A stretch of 64,000 nucleotides of DNA from Gordionus sp. m RMFG-2023. Its lineage: Eukaryota; Nematomorpha; Gordioida; Chordodea; Parachordodidae. A program made the position numbers and the translations under genes. Below the pieces are notes generated by a model that saw only the letters and a program-made list of their open reading frames with translations, made no database searches and was not told the origin of the DNA. Shown here in pieces: positions 47,665 through 58,874 of this stretch; positions within the stretch are counted from its first letter, which is position 1; each line of letters begins with the position of its first letter. The stretch lies in contig NC_088775.1 of the NCBI RefSeq assembly GCF_954871325.1, forward strand, positions 54,165,561 to 54,229,560, read 5' to 3'.

Positions 47665-49022
47665 GTGATACGTGATAAAAGCGTTTTCGCCCTCTGGTTG
47701 TGGATACAACAGAGCTACGCTAGGTTTTCCTCAAAAATCCATCAAACTGGATAGTTAATTAAGGGGATAAAAATGAAGAGCTCTTCACACGTTTGTGGGC
47801 AAGCCGCACGTACTTGTACGCGCAACAGTCCGAGAACTGTTACTTAAACGTCTATAGGCTAATAGACAAAAAGAAATGGGCAAAACAAAAGCCTATACCC
47901 AAGAACTGCAAAAATAATTTAATTACTTTAAGGGTGGGTGGTGGCTAATTTTAAGTTTAACATTTTTAATGTAAGCCTTGATAATTACTATCAATAATTG
48001 AGAATGTGTTCATATCAATTGAAATTAGAAATAAAGGTAAAAAGAGAAGGTAATTTATATTTATCACATTTTTGAATTATAATTTTGAGAGTAAGGAAAG
48101 GCTCCATGATATTCTTGCCTGGATGGTAGGCACAGATGTATTTCGCGAAAAGATTATGTGATGTTTGTAGAATTTGTGTCTTAAGTAAGACCATATAGAC
48201 CTTAAACGCAATAGAGGTGAGAGCTATAGCCCTATAATCTCGAAAGTTGATGGGATTAGGGATCTTTGGAAAATTGCACATCATTGATAGGTTCCAATCT
48301 TTAGGAGTTATCCCAGAAGACCATACCTTATTAAAAATAATGGGCAGAAAACGTGGTATCGCGTCTGATGCAGCTTTCAGTTGTTCCCCCATTATATTGT
48401 CCTGTCCAGGAGCTTTATGATTTTTCAGTTTCTTTAGGGCAGCAGATATCTCAGCCAGTGTAAAATGGGACAGATTGAAAGGTAGTATATTGTTCCGGAA
48501 AAACTATCGTGGGTTTTCTAGATTCAAAGACATTCATTCTGTCCATAGGGACATTTGATCATCCTGAAAATATATAACTTTGCTGTTTCTAACCGTATCG
48601 ATGGTAATTCTCAAAAAAATTTTTTTTGATTTGCAGAAATTATTGAGTTTGTTAAATAGTCTACCTTTTCTCATATCTTCATCAACCTCGAAGACTTTCC
48701 TAGCTATGAAGATTCTTCTATCACTCCTTAAGGACCTCTAGATGGTTTTCCATAGTTCTCTATCAAAGTAATTTGTGCAGCGAAGCTCCTCAATCATCAT
48801 TGAAGTTGTCATTGATATCCATTCATTCCTAATCGGGGCATTGTTATTTGTTAAGGCCCTGCTGACTTCCTGAATATCTTCTTTAAAAATTAACCAGCAT
48901 TCTTCAACCATTTTAGATAGGGCTATGTCCTCAAATCTAATGACCTTTTCACAAAAATTATGGTTAAACCTATCTCTAATTTCTGGTATTTGTAGATTTC
49001 TAATATTTTGTCTACTAATTAT
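47665..49022 (-). pseudogene. RTE-like LINE, copy 1, internally deleted
   Basis: Minus strand. The left end matches the 3' region of the copy at 51444 (shared GTGATACGTGATAAA, TTCGCCCTCT, CACACGTTTGTGGGCAAGCC). Then the N-terminal reverse-transcriptase part at 48392-48015: MGEQLKAASDAIPRFLP, TPKDWNLSMMCNFPKIPNP, FRDYRAIALTS, YICAYHPGKNIMEPF. The right part (48400-49020) is the linker towards the endonuclease. The RT catalytic half (YADD region) and the endonuclease are absent. Several frame breaks lie in the linker. Confidence 0.8.
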
Positions 49023-49207
49023 ATTTATCGGGAAGTTAAATATTATAAAAATATAAAATTCTATAATATAAAAGTAAATATATTCTATTTGTTTATCTAG
49101 ACAAAAATTCTATAAAAGTTATAATATTCTATAAAAATTATAAAAAAATATATTTTATGAAACAGAAATAATAAATATAAAATGAAAACGTCTATCATAA
49201 AAATAAA

Positions 49208-49310
49208 AAATCTAATAGAATAAGATAAATTTAATAGAATAAGATAAAATTTAATAAAATAAAATAAGATAAAATTTAATGGAATAAGATAAAATTTAAT
49301 AGAAACTATG
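49208..49310 (+). repeat. short tandem repeat
   Basis: About five copies of TAATAGAATAAGATAAAATT-like units of 17-22 bp. Noncoding. Confidence 0.7.
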
Positions 49311-49608
49311 AAGTTATAAGATGGTGAAACTATACCTGAGCTGTAAGTTTCATAATAAGTTAATGAATATAGCAAAGAAAGAAGTAAAATATAAAGATAT
49401 AAAAATAGTACCTTCCAGATAATTTATAAAAATAATAATTATTAAAATAAATTATATTAGAGGTTCATAAATATTAAAATTAATTATTATTTGTTAAATC
49501 ATCTATAATAAAAATTAAAATAATATCAAAATAAAGTTAAAATAAAAAGGCTACTAAATAAAATAAAATTAAAAGAAAGATATTATAAGTAAAGTATCAT
49601 ATCAACAT

Positions 49609-49735
49609 TAAAAGAAAGCAACTTGTGACTAAAATTAAGGAAATCATCATCATAAAAAGAAAGCAACTTGTGACTGAAATTAAGGAAATCATCATCATAA
49701 AAAGAAAGCAACTTGTGATTGAAATTAAAGAAATC
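49609..49735 (+). repeat. 45-bp tandem repeat, three copies
   Basis: Units of AAAGAAAGCAACTTGTGACT, GAAATTAAGGAAATCATCAT. The open minus frame (repeat FSHKLLSFYDDDFLN) follows from the 45-bp period and has no other support as a gene. Confidence 0.85.
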
Positions 49736-50087
49736 TAAGTAATTTTGTCCAACCTCTAATTTCATCTAGTATTGATATAAAGGATAACTCATTGTCATAA
49801 TTCAGTTGCCTTTACATATTGAAATTATTTAGTGGTTTGGCAGTAATAATGGAATTCTTAAAATTTTAATGTTTGTATCTAAAATATAAAATAAAATCAT
49901 CAAAACAAATAACCTCCATGCTCTCAATGTCAAGGGAACTTTTATCCGTTAGGCCACTTCCAAACACGACGTTTTTTCAAAACGTTTTCCGAGGCACGTT
50001 TTTCGCAATATTTTTTACTTCCAAACAGCAACGATTTATATTTTACAGCTGATTTTTTAAAAATGTCTTATAACTAGATATTTTATT

Positions 50088-50222
50088 ATGAGACATTATA
50101 AAAAAAAACGAAAAGTAAGTATAATTTATAAAGAAAGAGATCTGTATAGTAGATCTTTAAATGCTTCAAGTTCTAATTCAAGAGAAATTAGAGAATTATT
50201 TAAAGACTATTTTAATTCTTAA
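50088..50222 (+). pseudogene. Harbinger transposase C-terminal tail
   Basis: A 44-codon open frame: MRHYKKKRK, then YKERDLYSRSLNASS and SREIRELFKDYFNS before TAA. The ending (REIRE-x-F-x-DYF) matches the C-terminus of Harbinger nuclease-type transposases. The DDE core is missing, so it cannot cut DNA. Confidence 0.6.
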
Positions 50223-50388
50223 ATATATGTTTAATTTAACATTTTATCATTATATATTAAATAAATAAATTACTTTTGTATGTGTATATAAATTAATAAA
50301 TTACTTTTGTATGTGTATATAAATCACTTATGTATGTGTATATAAATCATTTATTTTAATTTAAATTTATAAAATAATACATAACTAT

Positions 50389-51165
50389 TTAAACATCATC
50401 ATTTTCTACTATAATATTATTTATATAATTATAAATAAGAGTTTGCACATTAATTTTCATGGCGTCCTTAACTTCATTTGGCACCTTCTTTACATTATCA
50501 ACCAAAGACAGGCACCATAATCTATCTGGGTCATTATCAATTTCTAACATTTTGTCAAAATATCTTTCCATTGGGTCTTTTGTTACTCTAGCCCTTTTTA
50601 CAGGTCTTACATTCTCTATATTATCTGTGATATTATATAGTGTCTTTCTTGGTGTGGTGGAAGTAGTAAGAAATGATAGTGAATCATACCATTTCCATGG
50701 AGTGCTAGCTTTTGCAGCATCCCCTGAATGCACTTCTTCTCTCTTTCTCTTTTCCTTTAAATAAGAATCCCTCAAATTCTTCCATTTTAATTTACAGACA
50801 TTTGGGGATGAATCAAGCCTGGTAAATAATAAAGGATAAAAAATAATTTTATTTAAATAAAGATATAAATTATTAAAATTCATATTCCATGCTTACTAAT
50901 AAAGTATCTAATTAAAAAGTCTGTTAATTAAAAATTATTATTATAAAATAGTCAATATTTTCAATATAAAGTCTTTACTTTTTAGCACATAAAGTCCATA
51001 GTTCATCTACTAATAATCTATTAGAATAATTATCATTAGATTGGTTCCATAAATCGTCATGATCTTCTACAAAATTTATCAATTCAGATACAAAATTTCC
51101 TCTAAAATCATTTCATTTATTGAATAAAAAAATTACTTATTCATTTCAATTGTATCAGACGCCAT
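50389..51165 (-). CDS. MADF-domain DNA-binding protein of a Harbinger element, intact
   Basis: PIF/Harbinger elements usually carry a second gene with a Myb/SANT or MADF domain that helps the transposase enter the nucleus and bind DNA. Three inferred exons: 51165-51137 (MASDTIEMN), 51101-50979 (FVSELINFVEDHDDLWNQ, NDNYSNRLLVDELWTLCAK) and 50818-50389, with introns of 35 and 160 nt. Together 193 codons, no stop. The MADF domain occupies about residues 13-90: the LW and Y.NR signatures come first, then CKLKWKNLRDSYLKEKRKRE and WKWYDSLSFL. The tail is basic, then contains YFDKMLEIDNDPDRLWCLSL (a BESS-like position). Both ends of the gene lie inside the inverted repeats. Confidence 0.85.
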
Positions 51166-51397
51166 TTAATCGTTAAAAAAAATCAAGCTAGTTTGTTATT
51201 AAAATAATCGCAAAATCGTATGCATGAAAAAATCGTTTGGTTTGGAAGCACACATCTATTAAGCTTAATTTGTTATTTATCGCTTTGAAAAAACGTCGTG
51301 TTTGGAAGTGGCCTTATCTGAATTTTGTAATGATATGGTTATAGAGTGATGTGGTATGGTTTTATGGAAGTGATTTGTGAATCTCCTTGTGGAATTG

Positions 51398-51429
51398 GTT
51401 CCCACACGAAATCGCCAAGTTCAAAATAC
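51398..51429 (+). mobile_element. orphan MULE terminal block
   Basis: GTTCCCACACGAAATCGCCA and AGTTCAAAATA match the inverted right end of MULE 1 (37946-37915). It sits about 15 bp from the LINE 3' end at 51444, probably the edge of an older MULE cut by LINE insertion. Confidence 0.6.
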
Positions 51430-52110
51430 CACTGTTAAATTTTACGTGATACGTGATAAAGCGCATTCGCCCTCTCAACGTTGTAGGAACAACAGAGCTA
51501 TGCTAGGTTTTTCTCATTTCCATCTAATTGGATTTATTAAGGTGGGGAAGAAAATATAAGAAGCCCTTTACACGTTTGTGGGCAAGCCGTAGGTACTTGT
51601 ACGCACAATAGTCCAAGGATTATCGTTTAAACGTCTATGGGCTGATTGAGAAAGAGACAGGGCCAAATAAGACAGCCCACACCCATACCTACTGTCCTAA
51701 TTTTATCTAACTATGATTGGATAGGGGAAGGCTCGTTTAAGTTAATGTTTAAAGATTCGCATTTAATAAAAAAAAATATGTTATTTAAATAAAAGAAAAC
51801 TTGTACTCTTGAGGTGGCTGAGGGAGAGGAAGGGTATAGTTGTGGGTAAGGGTGAAGTAACGGATAGGGGATATCATCTCAGGTACCCAGATTTTACCTT
51901 AAGAAGCTTTTTGATAGATTTTTTATTTTTGTTTAGTCTGGTGAACTGTTTCCAGTTTAAGTTCAGGTCAGCAACGTCTTTCAATACCCGGTGGAGCCAT
52001 AATGTTTTGTATCTGCTGTATGATTTACCTTTACAGGTAATAAGCCAAGTTAAAGCATCATGAACCAAATTGCAGTTGGGGTGTCTCAGAACGTGCGCTA
52101 AGAAATTAAT

Positions 52111-53330
52111 TCATTTTTTCTTTAGTATGATATGGAAAGGAATATGTTTTGATTGTTTCCATAACCTTTCGTTCGATATTAGTCTGGGGTAGAAAATGCC
52201 GTTAATTATCCTTAAACACTTGTTGATAAACGTTTGACATTTCCTATTATCAGCTTTGCATATTTCCCATGTTTCACAGCCATATAATAGAATGGGAATC
52301 ACAGTGGAATTAAAGATACGTAGTGAAGGCAGGTATCTCCCTTGTCTTCCATAACTTGAAGTACTTGTAAAAAGCTACCCTAGCTTTTTGTATTCTTACC
52401 CTGAGTTCTTCTTTACAGCCCCCTCTATTAACTAGGGTAATTCCTAGATATTTTATTTGGGTAACCACCTTAATCACCTCAGACCCAACATCGATACTTT
52501 CTATGGGAGACGTGTGTCTTGCTAACATAATCATGGTTTTCTTGAAGTTTATTTCAAGCCCGACTTTCGAGCTCACCAATTTCAACAAATGAATAAGATT
52601 GGAGGTTTCCTCTAAATCCTTGGTGATGATTACCACATCATCGGCGTAGGATATAATCCTGTTCTCTAGATTGTACTTATTCGGATATAAGTTTAGTTCC
52701 AGCAGGTTTGCAGCGTCTAAAGTATCTTTTATCTTATTCATAACTATATTGAAGAGGATTGGCCAATGAACACAGCCTTGTTTCACTCCTTTTTTTATCC
52801 TAAACGTTGAAGAGATTTTATTGTTTATTCTGCATGAGGTAAGCAAATTGTTATAATGGTGCCGTAATATCTTGATTATGTTTGTGTCAACCCCAACTTC
52901 TGATAAAATCTTCCAAAGCGCATCATGATTAACATTATCAAACGCCTGTTTAAAATCGATAAAAGTGAAAAAGAAAGGTAGTTTATATCTATCACATTTT
53001 TGAATGTGATTTTAAGAGCAAGAAAAGGCTCCATAATGTTTTTGCCTGGGCGATAGGCGCAGATATACTTGGCGAAGAGGTTTTGCGATGTTTGTAAAAT
53101 GCGAAACTTGAGGAGGATCATAAATATTTTAGAAGCAGTAGAGGTGAGTGCTATTGCCCTGTAATCTCCAAATTTAGTGGGATTTAGAATTTTAGGGAAG
53201 TTGCAGAGGGTGGATAGATTCCAGTCCTTCGGTGTCACCCCTGTGGACCAAATTTTATTAAAGATGGTTTGCAGGAAACGTGGTACTGCCTCTGATGTTG
53301 CTTTAAGATGTTCACCAGTATTATTGTCTG
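52111..53330 (-). pseudogene. LINE reverse transcriptase domain
   Basis: Pieces in order: PGPDNNTGEHLKATSE up to the MITE, TPKDWNLSTLCNFPKILNP, FGDYRAIALTSTASKIF, YICAYRPGKNIMEPFLALKI (53238-52950); then KGVKQGCVHWPILFNIVMNK, RIISYADDVVIITKDLEE with the YADD active site, and IKYLGITLVNRGG (52846-52310); then a tail MIPILLYGCETWEICK, FINKCLRIING, ISNERLW (52302-52111), as in RTE-like and related LINEs. At least two frame changes (about 52950-52870 and 52305). Confidence 0.85.
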
Positions 53331-53339
53331 GGCCAGGAG

Positions 53340-53563
53340 TAGTGTTGTTAAAAGGCTCGTTTTGAGCCGATTTTTAAAAACGGCGAACTCAATATTTCAT
53401 CCAGAAAAAATATTACCCAAGCCTGAAGATTTTGCTCATAGAAGGTACAAAGGTCCAGATATATATTATAGAAATCTTGAGGCTTAGGCAATATTTTTCT
53501 GGCTAAAATATTGAATTAGCCGTTTTTAAAAATCGGCTCAAAACGAGCCGTTTAACAACACTA
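53340..53563. mobile_element. complete TAGTGTTGTTAA-family hAT MITE in the LINE
   Basis: 224 bp, nearly palindromic: TAGTGTTGTTAAAAGGCTCG at the left and inverted TAGTGTTGTTAAACGGCTCG at the right. Exact 8-bp duplication GCCAGGAG (53332-53339 and 53564-53571). It splits the KAPGPD motif of the LINE reverse transcriptase. Confidence 0.95.
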
Positions 53564-53892
53564 GCCAGGAGCTTTGTGATTCCTAAGTTTTTTAAGTGCA
53601 GGAAATTTCGGTTAGTGAGAACTGAGAGGTATATTGAGGTGTGGCTTGGAAATCAGATAGTACGCTTGTCGGTTTCCTGGATTCGAAGATCCTAATGTAG
53701 TGGTCTGTCCAGAGCGCCAATTGATCATCCTGGTCGATTATAACTTTGTTATTTTCCAATCGAATGGAAGGGAGTTTTTTGAAAATTTTGGATTTGCAAA
53801 AATATTTGAGTTTGCTGTAGGCTGTTTCCTCTCATATCTGCATCAATCTCGTGTGCTTTCCTGACCGTAAAAATTCTTCTGTCACTTCTAAG

Positions 53893-54960
53893 CTATCTCT
53901 GTAAAGATTTCCACAATTCTTTATCAAAGTGGCCTTTTAAACGGAGCTCCTCAATTTTTATCATAGTAGTGGTGGATATCCATTCATTCCTTCCGAGAGA
54001 GTTGTTTCTTGCTAATACCTTGCTTGCCTCATGAATGTCACATTTAAAGATCATCCAGCATTCTTCCACTGTTTTAGCCTGGGATATGCTTTCAAAAATT
54101 GTAGCCTTCTCATATAGTCTGCGGTCAAAAAGTTCTCTGATCTCTGGTATTTGTAAGTAATTAATATTTCGCCTTCGGAGTGTAGCAGGCTGGTTGAGAA
54201 TGTTATTTGATCTGATTAAGGTACCCCATAAATTCTTCACCAAAATCTTTGCTTTGATCATTTTATGATCGGAAAAGTTAACATTCGTCATGGCTATTAC
54301 ATCTTTGAACCAGCCGTGGACATTTGAGATAAAGAAGTCTATCTGCGAAATGTAATTTCCCCTTTTAAAGGTGAGTGTATTTATCTCCCTATGAGAGAAG
54401 AAAGTATTTTCGATTTTAAGATTGTTACTGCTACATAAGTAAAGCAATTTCCGACTGTCATCCCCATTGGGCTGTGCGAGGGCTGCATTTCCAATAATGT
54501 TGTTCCTTTTATAGATCTCCTCCAAACCAATCCTGGTATTTAGATCACCTAACAAGATTATGTTATATCTTCTGGGTAAGGTATTGATTATGTTTTCCAG
54601 ATCGTCAAGGAAGAGTAACCTGTCTCTCCTATTTGGAGGTGCGTAGATGTTTACCAGTATTGTTTGCCTATAGTTTGTGTTGATGTATAGTAGCCCGCAT
54701 CTCTGAGATAGGTGTAAACTTATTTATATGAATGTGAATTTTCTTGTTTACCAGAAACCCGACGCCTGACCAGCTGTTTGAAGTGGTTCCAGAGCAGTAT
54801 AGAATATAGTGATTAAATGTTGCCGTAACGTTACCTGTGGCATGGGTTTCCTGTAGAGCAATTATGTCGATTTTTTCATCTGTCATTAGTCTAAGTAAAA
54901 TGGCGAGTTTATTCCATAATCCATTGATATTTAGGGAAGAAATAAGTAGTAAGTAGTGAT
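53893..54960 (-). pseudogene. LINE APE-type endonuclease domain
   Basis: Starts LNINGLWNKLAILLRLMTDE, followed by KIDIIALQETHATGN, with the catalytic glutamate of ALQET. After a frame change near 54690 it continues VNIYAPPNRRDRL, IILLGDLNTRIG (GDLN/GDFN motif), QIDFFISN and NFSDHKMIKAKI (SDH catalytic motif). Then the linker with RELFDRRLYEKATIFESI and VEECWMIFK. The motifs are those of APE endonucleases in RTE/CFDP2-like LINEs. Apart from the frame change the catalytic residues are present. Confidence 0.8.
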
Positions 54961-55029
54961 CCCTTGAGTTTATGCATGAGCTTTGCTGTTTCGATCCGAC
55001 TATGTTGGGTAGGCAACGAAATGGGGGAA

Positions 55030-56219
55030 ATAAAATTTTAACAGAAAATTTTTAAAATTTAAAAGATAATTACAGAAAGTTTCTTAACGTTAAAGAATTA
55101 TGACGTAGCAAATTACAGAAAGCCTCTTGACGTTAAAATTATTATACTTAGGGAGGGAGGAAATTCTAAAATAAAGGAAATCGAAATAGAATAGAAGTAA
55201 ACTTCAGAAGGGGATTTGTAAGGATAAATAATAATAAAAGATACTTCGGGTAAATCGGCCAGTAAAAGAATTACAAATGAAAGGAAATGTAAAACATCAA
55301 GGTTGAAAAATAATTATAGGAAAATTTAATAAACTTACTAATGTAAATAAACTTCAGTAAAAAATCAAATTATGAAAGGAAAAGAAAAAATTTTTTATTT
55401 ATAATTCTGAGAAAATATTAAATAAAAAGAAAAAAATTGTTATTCTAACATTGTAATTCAAAGAAAAGTATTTATAAATTCGTCATTCCTACATATTCAC
55501 TAGTTTTCCAGACTTGTTATTCCTACATTTTCTCTAGTTCTCCAGACGATTTTATAAATCTGAAAACACTATAAATCTAAAATAAATAAGTAAAAACAAT
55601 AATAAGGGGGAAAAATTCAGGGTGGGATAACCTAATCACTTTACAATAGCCAAAATTATAAATTATACTAAGCTCTAAATAAATAAATACAAATATTAAT
55701 AACAAGTTGTATAAGACATTTCCAAAAAGCAAGAAAGAGAAAAATTTAAATGTTAAGAAAAGATAGATCGATGGCGCCCAATATTAGAAAAACTTTTATT
55801 TTAAGAGAAACAAACGAATTAATATAACAGTGGCGCCTAGAAAGTTAAAAATATGAAATATTAAAAATAAATTTAGCCAAGACAAAATATTAAAAGAAAA
55901 ACATAAATAAAATTAATAAATAGACAGAATATGTAATAGTATAAAATATATACGATATTCAGGGTCCAAACAAATATATATATATATAGTCTAATATACG
56001 TAATATAAAATAATATATACATAATATAATGTTAACGTTGTGTTTGGGATTTATATTTATATAAAATCCAATGGACAGTTAGAAACCAACCTAAAATATG
56101 CAAACTAAGGAATATGAACTATGAATATATATACGTATATATATAAATAATAAAGTATAATGTAATATGTATTTCGTAAATCTAATAAATCTAAATTAAA
56201 TATAAGATAATGTTACAAT
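55030..56219. other. no gene seen
   Basis: A+T-rich with a few G+C patches, and no open frame of note. A TGGCGCC string at about 55772 and 55832 has no supporting structure. Confidence 0.45.
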
Positions 56220-57447
56220 GTGCTAACTAGTGTTGTTAAAAAGTCGAGTTCACCAGACTCCGACTCAGAGTCTCGAGTCGTTAGTCAAATATGTCGACTA
56301 ACTCAAACTCAAGTCGTGAACTCAAGTCGACTCGAGTCGTGAACTCAAGTCGACCCAAGTCGTGAACTCAAGTCGACTCAAGTTGTGAACTCAAGTCGAC
56401 TCAAGTTGTGAACTCAAGTCGACTCAAGTTGTGAACTCAAGTCGACTCAAGTTGTGAACTCAAGTCGACTCAAGTCGTAAACTTAAGTTCTTAAAATATT
56501 CATCCTCTAGTCGACTAGAGGACGAATATTTTATGAACTTGAGTCGACTAGAGGACGAATATTTTATGAACTTGAGTTGAATAGAGGACGAATATTTCAG
56601 ATATATTATTATTGATATTTGTTGTTATTTACTTTTTACTTTAGATCCAACTTGAGTTGTGAATACAAAATATATAGTTATCGACTAGAGGACGAATAGT
56701 TCTCTGAACTTGAGTCGTCAATTTAAGTCGATTAGAGGACGAATATTTCAAATTAATAATATTTATTAAATATTTTTTCTGCTTTTTACATTTTTTACAT
56801 GACACTTCTAATTTGAATTGTGAAAACTGAAAAGAATTATATAAATGAGTCGACTATATGATGAATATTCCAAATTAGTTATTATGAAAATATTTTTTGT
56901 TTTTTATATTTTTTTACTTTAGACTTCCAACTTGAGTCTTGACGTGAATAAGAAGTATATATTTGAAGTTGAGTCGACTAGAGGAAGAAAAGTTCTATGA
57001 ACATGAGTCGACTAGAGGACGAATATTTTTAATATTATTAATTAAGATATTTTTTGTTTTTACATTTTTTACTTTAGACTTCCAGTTGAGTCGTGAATAC
57101 ATATATAGTTGAGTAGATTAGAGGACGAATAGTTCAAATTAATTGTTATTATTTAAGATTCTATTATTTACATTTTTGTACTTAAAAATTTCAACTTGAG
57201 TCGTCAATTTGTGTCGACTAGAGGACGAATATTTTAAATTAATTATTAAGATATTTGATCTGTTATTTACATTTTATTACTTAAGACTTCCAACTTGAAT
57301 TATGAATACCAATTATTTACTTCATTAACTTATTCCTCATTTTACTTGATCAAATAAATTCATTAACATTTTTTGATTGAATACTCAAAAAAATTCTTAT
57401 TTACATTTATTTGATTGAATAATATTCTCAAATAATAAAATATTTTG

Positions 57448-57600
57448 CAGGTATCTGAATATTTTGAAATTATATCTCAACCATATTTTGAATTTTATAT
57501 AAGACAGACATGTGATAATAATCAAAACTATGAGATGACAGGTGAATCTTCTTTAGCATTCCTCCTCATCTGTATTTACTATATATTAAGTATATTTATA
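57448..57600 (+). other. repeated exon-like block of the fold-back hAT
   Basis: Follows TATTTTGCAG and reads VSEYFEIISQPYFEFYIRQT, CDNNQNYEMTGESSLAFLL in the plus frame. The inverse right arm carries the same block twice (59151-59275, 59444-59576) with stops or changes. It may be a former exon or only part of the arm; I recognise no domain. Confidence 0.35.
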
Positions 57601-58499
57601 GTCCCTCTTTTAGGTAATTATTTTATTTAGTCATTAATGGTTAATAACTATTAAAATATTTTAATAATATCAAATGTACTTGTCCAAGATACATATATAA
57701 AATTAGAAGAAAAAAATAAATATACGTGTTTAAAAAATAGCGATAAAATTAAACAAATCTGGCCAGAAAGTTCGTACTTAATTCTGAACTATGATATAGC
57801 GATACTATGAAATCTAGACATACTGACACATTTAATGAAGGTGTCATGACCGGTCTGTTGTTTTGAATCCTCTTTTTCTAATACCGGAAATTATTTTAAA
57901 ACTCAAAAAATAGAAGATTTATTATATTTAAATTTATAAATATAAAAAATAAGAAAAAAAATTCTATTATGATTATTTACTAGATTAGATTGAAAATATA
58001 TTTTATTTTTAAACAAAATATTTTTATCTGGGATGGCATTGTGTGTTTTTATTGATTCAATCGATCCTCATGTGTTGAAGTTGAGTCAATTTTATGACAT
58101 TTTTTTAAAAAAATTTTAAATATAAAAAAAACAAAAAATGCATGTGTTGTATATATTTTATACAATACCATACATGGTATTGAATCTTTTTTATATTTAA
58201 TCTAATAATTAATTTAATAAAATTCTAAGATATAAAATAAAATTAAAAGTATTTTAAAAATACCATATTTTGTATTAATATTTTGTTTTAGATTTATTAT
58301 TTATATGACTGCAGCATATATTAATTTTAATCTTATTCGAATAAATACTGATATAAAAAAAATAAACAATAATAATTAAATTTTAAATATTTATTTTATT
58401 AAAATTCTAACTTAAAAATAAAATTAAAAGTATTTTAAAATTCCATATTTTGTATTGATAGCTTGAAGATTTATTTTTTATATGACTGCGGCGTATATT

Positions 58500-58874
58500 A
58501 ATTTCTTATTCGACTCTGTGAATGACTCAGAAAATGTTAGTAACTTTGACAAAAATGAGGACGTGAACGACATTAACCTAATGCCTGATGATATAGACCC
58601 TTATTCGGAAGTAAAATTATAAGTTTCACGTCAATCGGCGGAAAATTCGGCGCACGACAATTCGGCGCAGAAAACTCGGCGCGGCGTTAACTCGGATCCT
58701 ACATTGTCGCTGATTGCAAAAGATTTTCTTGCCCAGCAATCATCAAGTGTGCCGAGTGAGAGAGCCTTTAGCAAGACAGTGGATTTCTTGACGAAAAAAA
58801 GAAATAGGATGTCACCATCCACCTTAAAGCATTGTTTATCCTTGAATAACTGGGATATCGATATATGGCAATAA
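58500..58874 (+). pseudogene. hAT C-terminal dimerisation exon
   Basis: The final part (58690-58874) reads LSLIAKDFLAQQSSSVPSER, AFSKTVDFLTKKRNRMSPST, LKHCLSLNNWDIDIWQ then TAA. This is a well-kept hAT dimerisation domain (S.PSER.FS....TKKRNRL.P.T...L..LN.W). Immediately before it is a G+C-rich stretch with three AATTCGGCGCA or ACTCGGCGCG units, and before that an acidic open frame (ENVSNFDKNEDVNDINL, 58525-58615). The catalytic part of the transposase was not found within the element. Confidence 0.75.

Larger units (their letters stand above)
49952..51313 (-). mobile_element. PIF/Harbinger element with TTA duplication
   Basis: Perfect inverted ends of about 30 bp beginning GGCCACTTCCAAACACGACG, flanked by TTA on both sides (49949-49951 and 51314-51316), the 3-bp target of PIF/Harbinger elements. 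It is 1362 bp. It holds an intact MADF gene on the minus strand and a 44-codon transposase tail on the plus strand. Confidence 0.92.
51444..55020 (-). mobile_element. RTE-like LINE, copy 2
   Basis: Minus strand, 5' end near 55020 and 3' end at 51444, where the element finishes in short TATCACG repeats (shared with copy 1), as RTE-type LINEs often end in short repeats. Order 5' to 3': endonuclease (54960-53893), linker, reverse transcriptase (53600-52300), C-terminal tail (52302-52111), 3' UTR. A hAT MITE (53340-53563) is inserted in the RT start. No poly-A tail or target duplication was read. Confidence 0.85.

Noticed and set aside
49097-49375. 92-codon minus-strand open frame rich in Tyr, Ile and Phe
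   Set aside because: Covers a short tandem repeat and A+T-rich DNA; hydrophobic composition is expected by chance.
49583-49765. 60-codon minus frame with a 15-residue repeat
   Set aside because: Explained by the 45-bp tandem repeat; no other evidence of coding.
51874-52068. Opposed open frames near 51.8-52.07 kb
   Set aside because: They lie in the LINE 3' region; only the minus strand could be the LINE C-terminal tail, and the plus frame is a shadow.
55765-55840. TGGCGCC strings that could suggest a primer-binding site
   Set aside because: No long terminal repeats, no coding similarity and no other supporting structure nearby.
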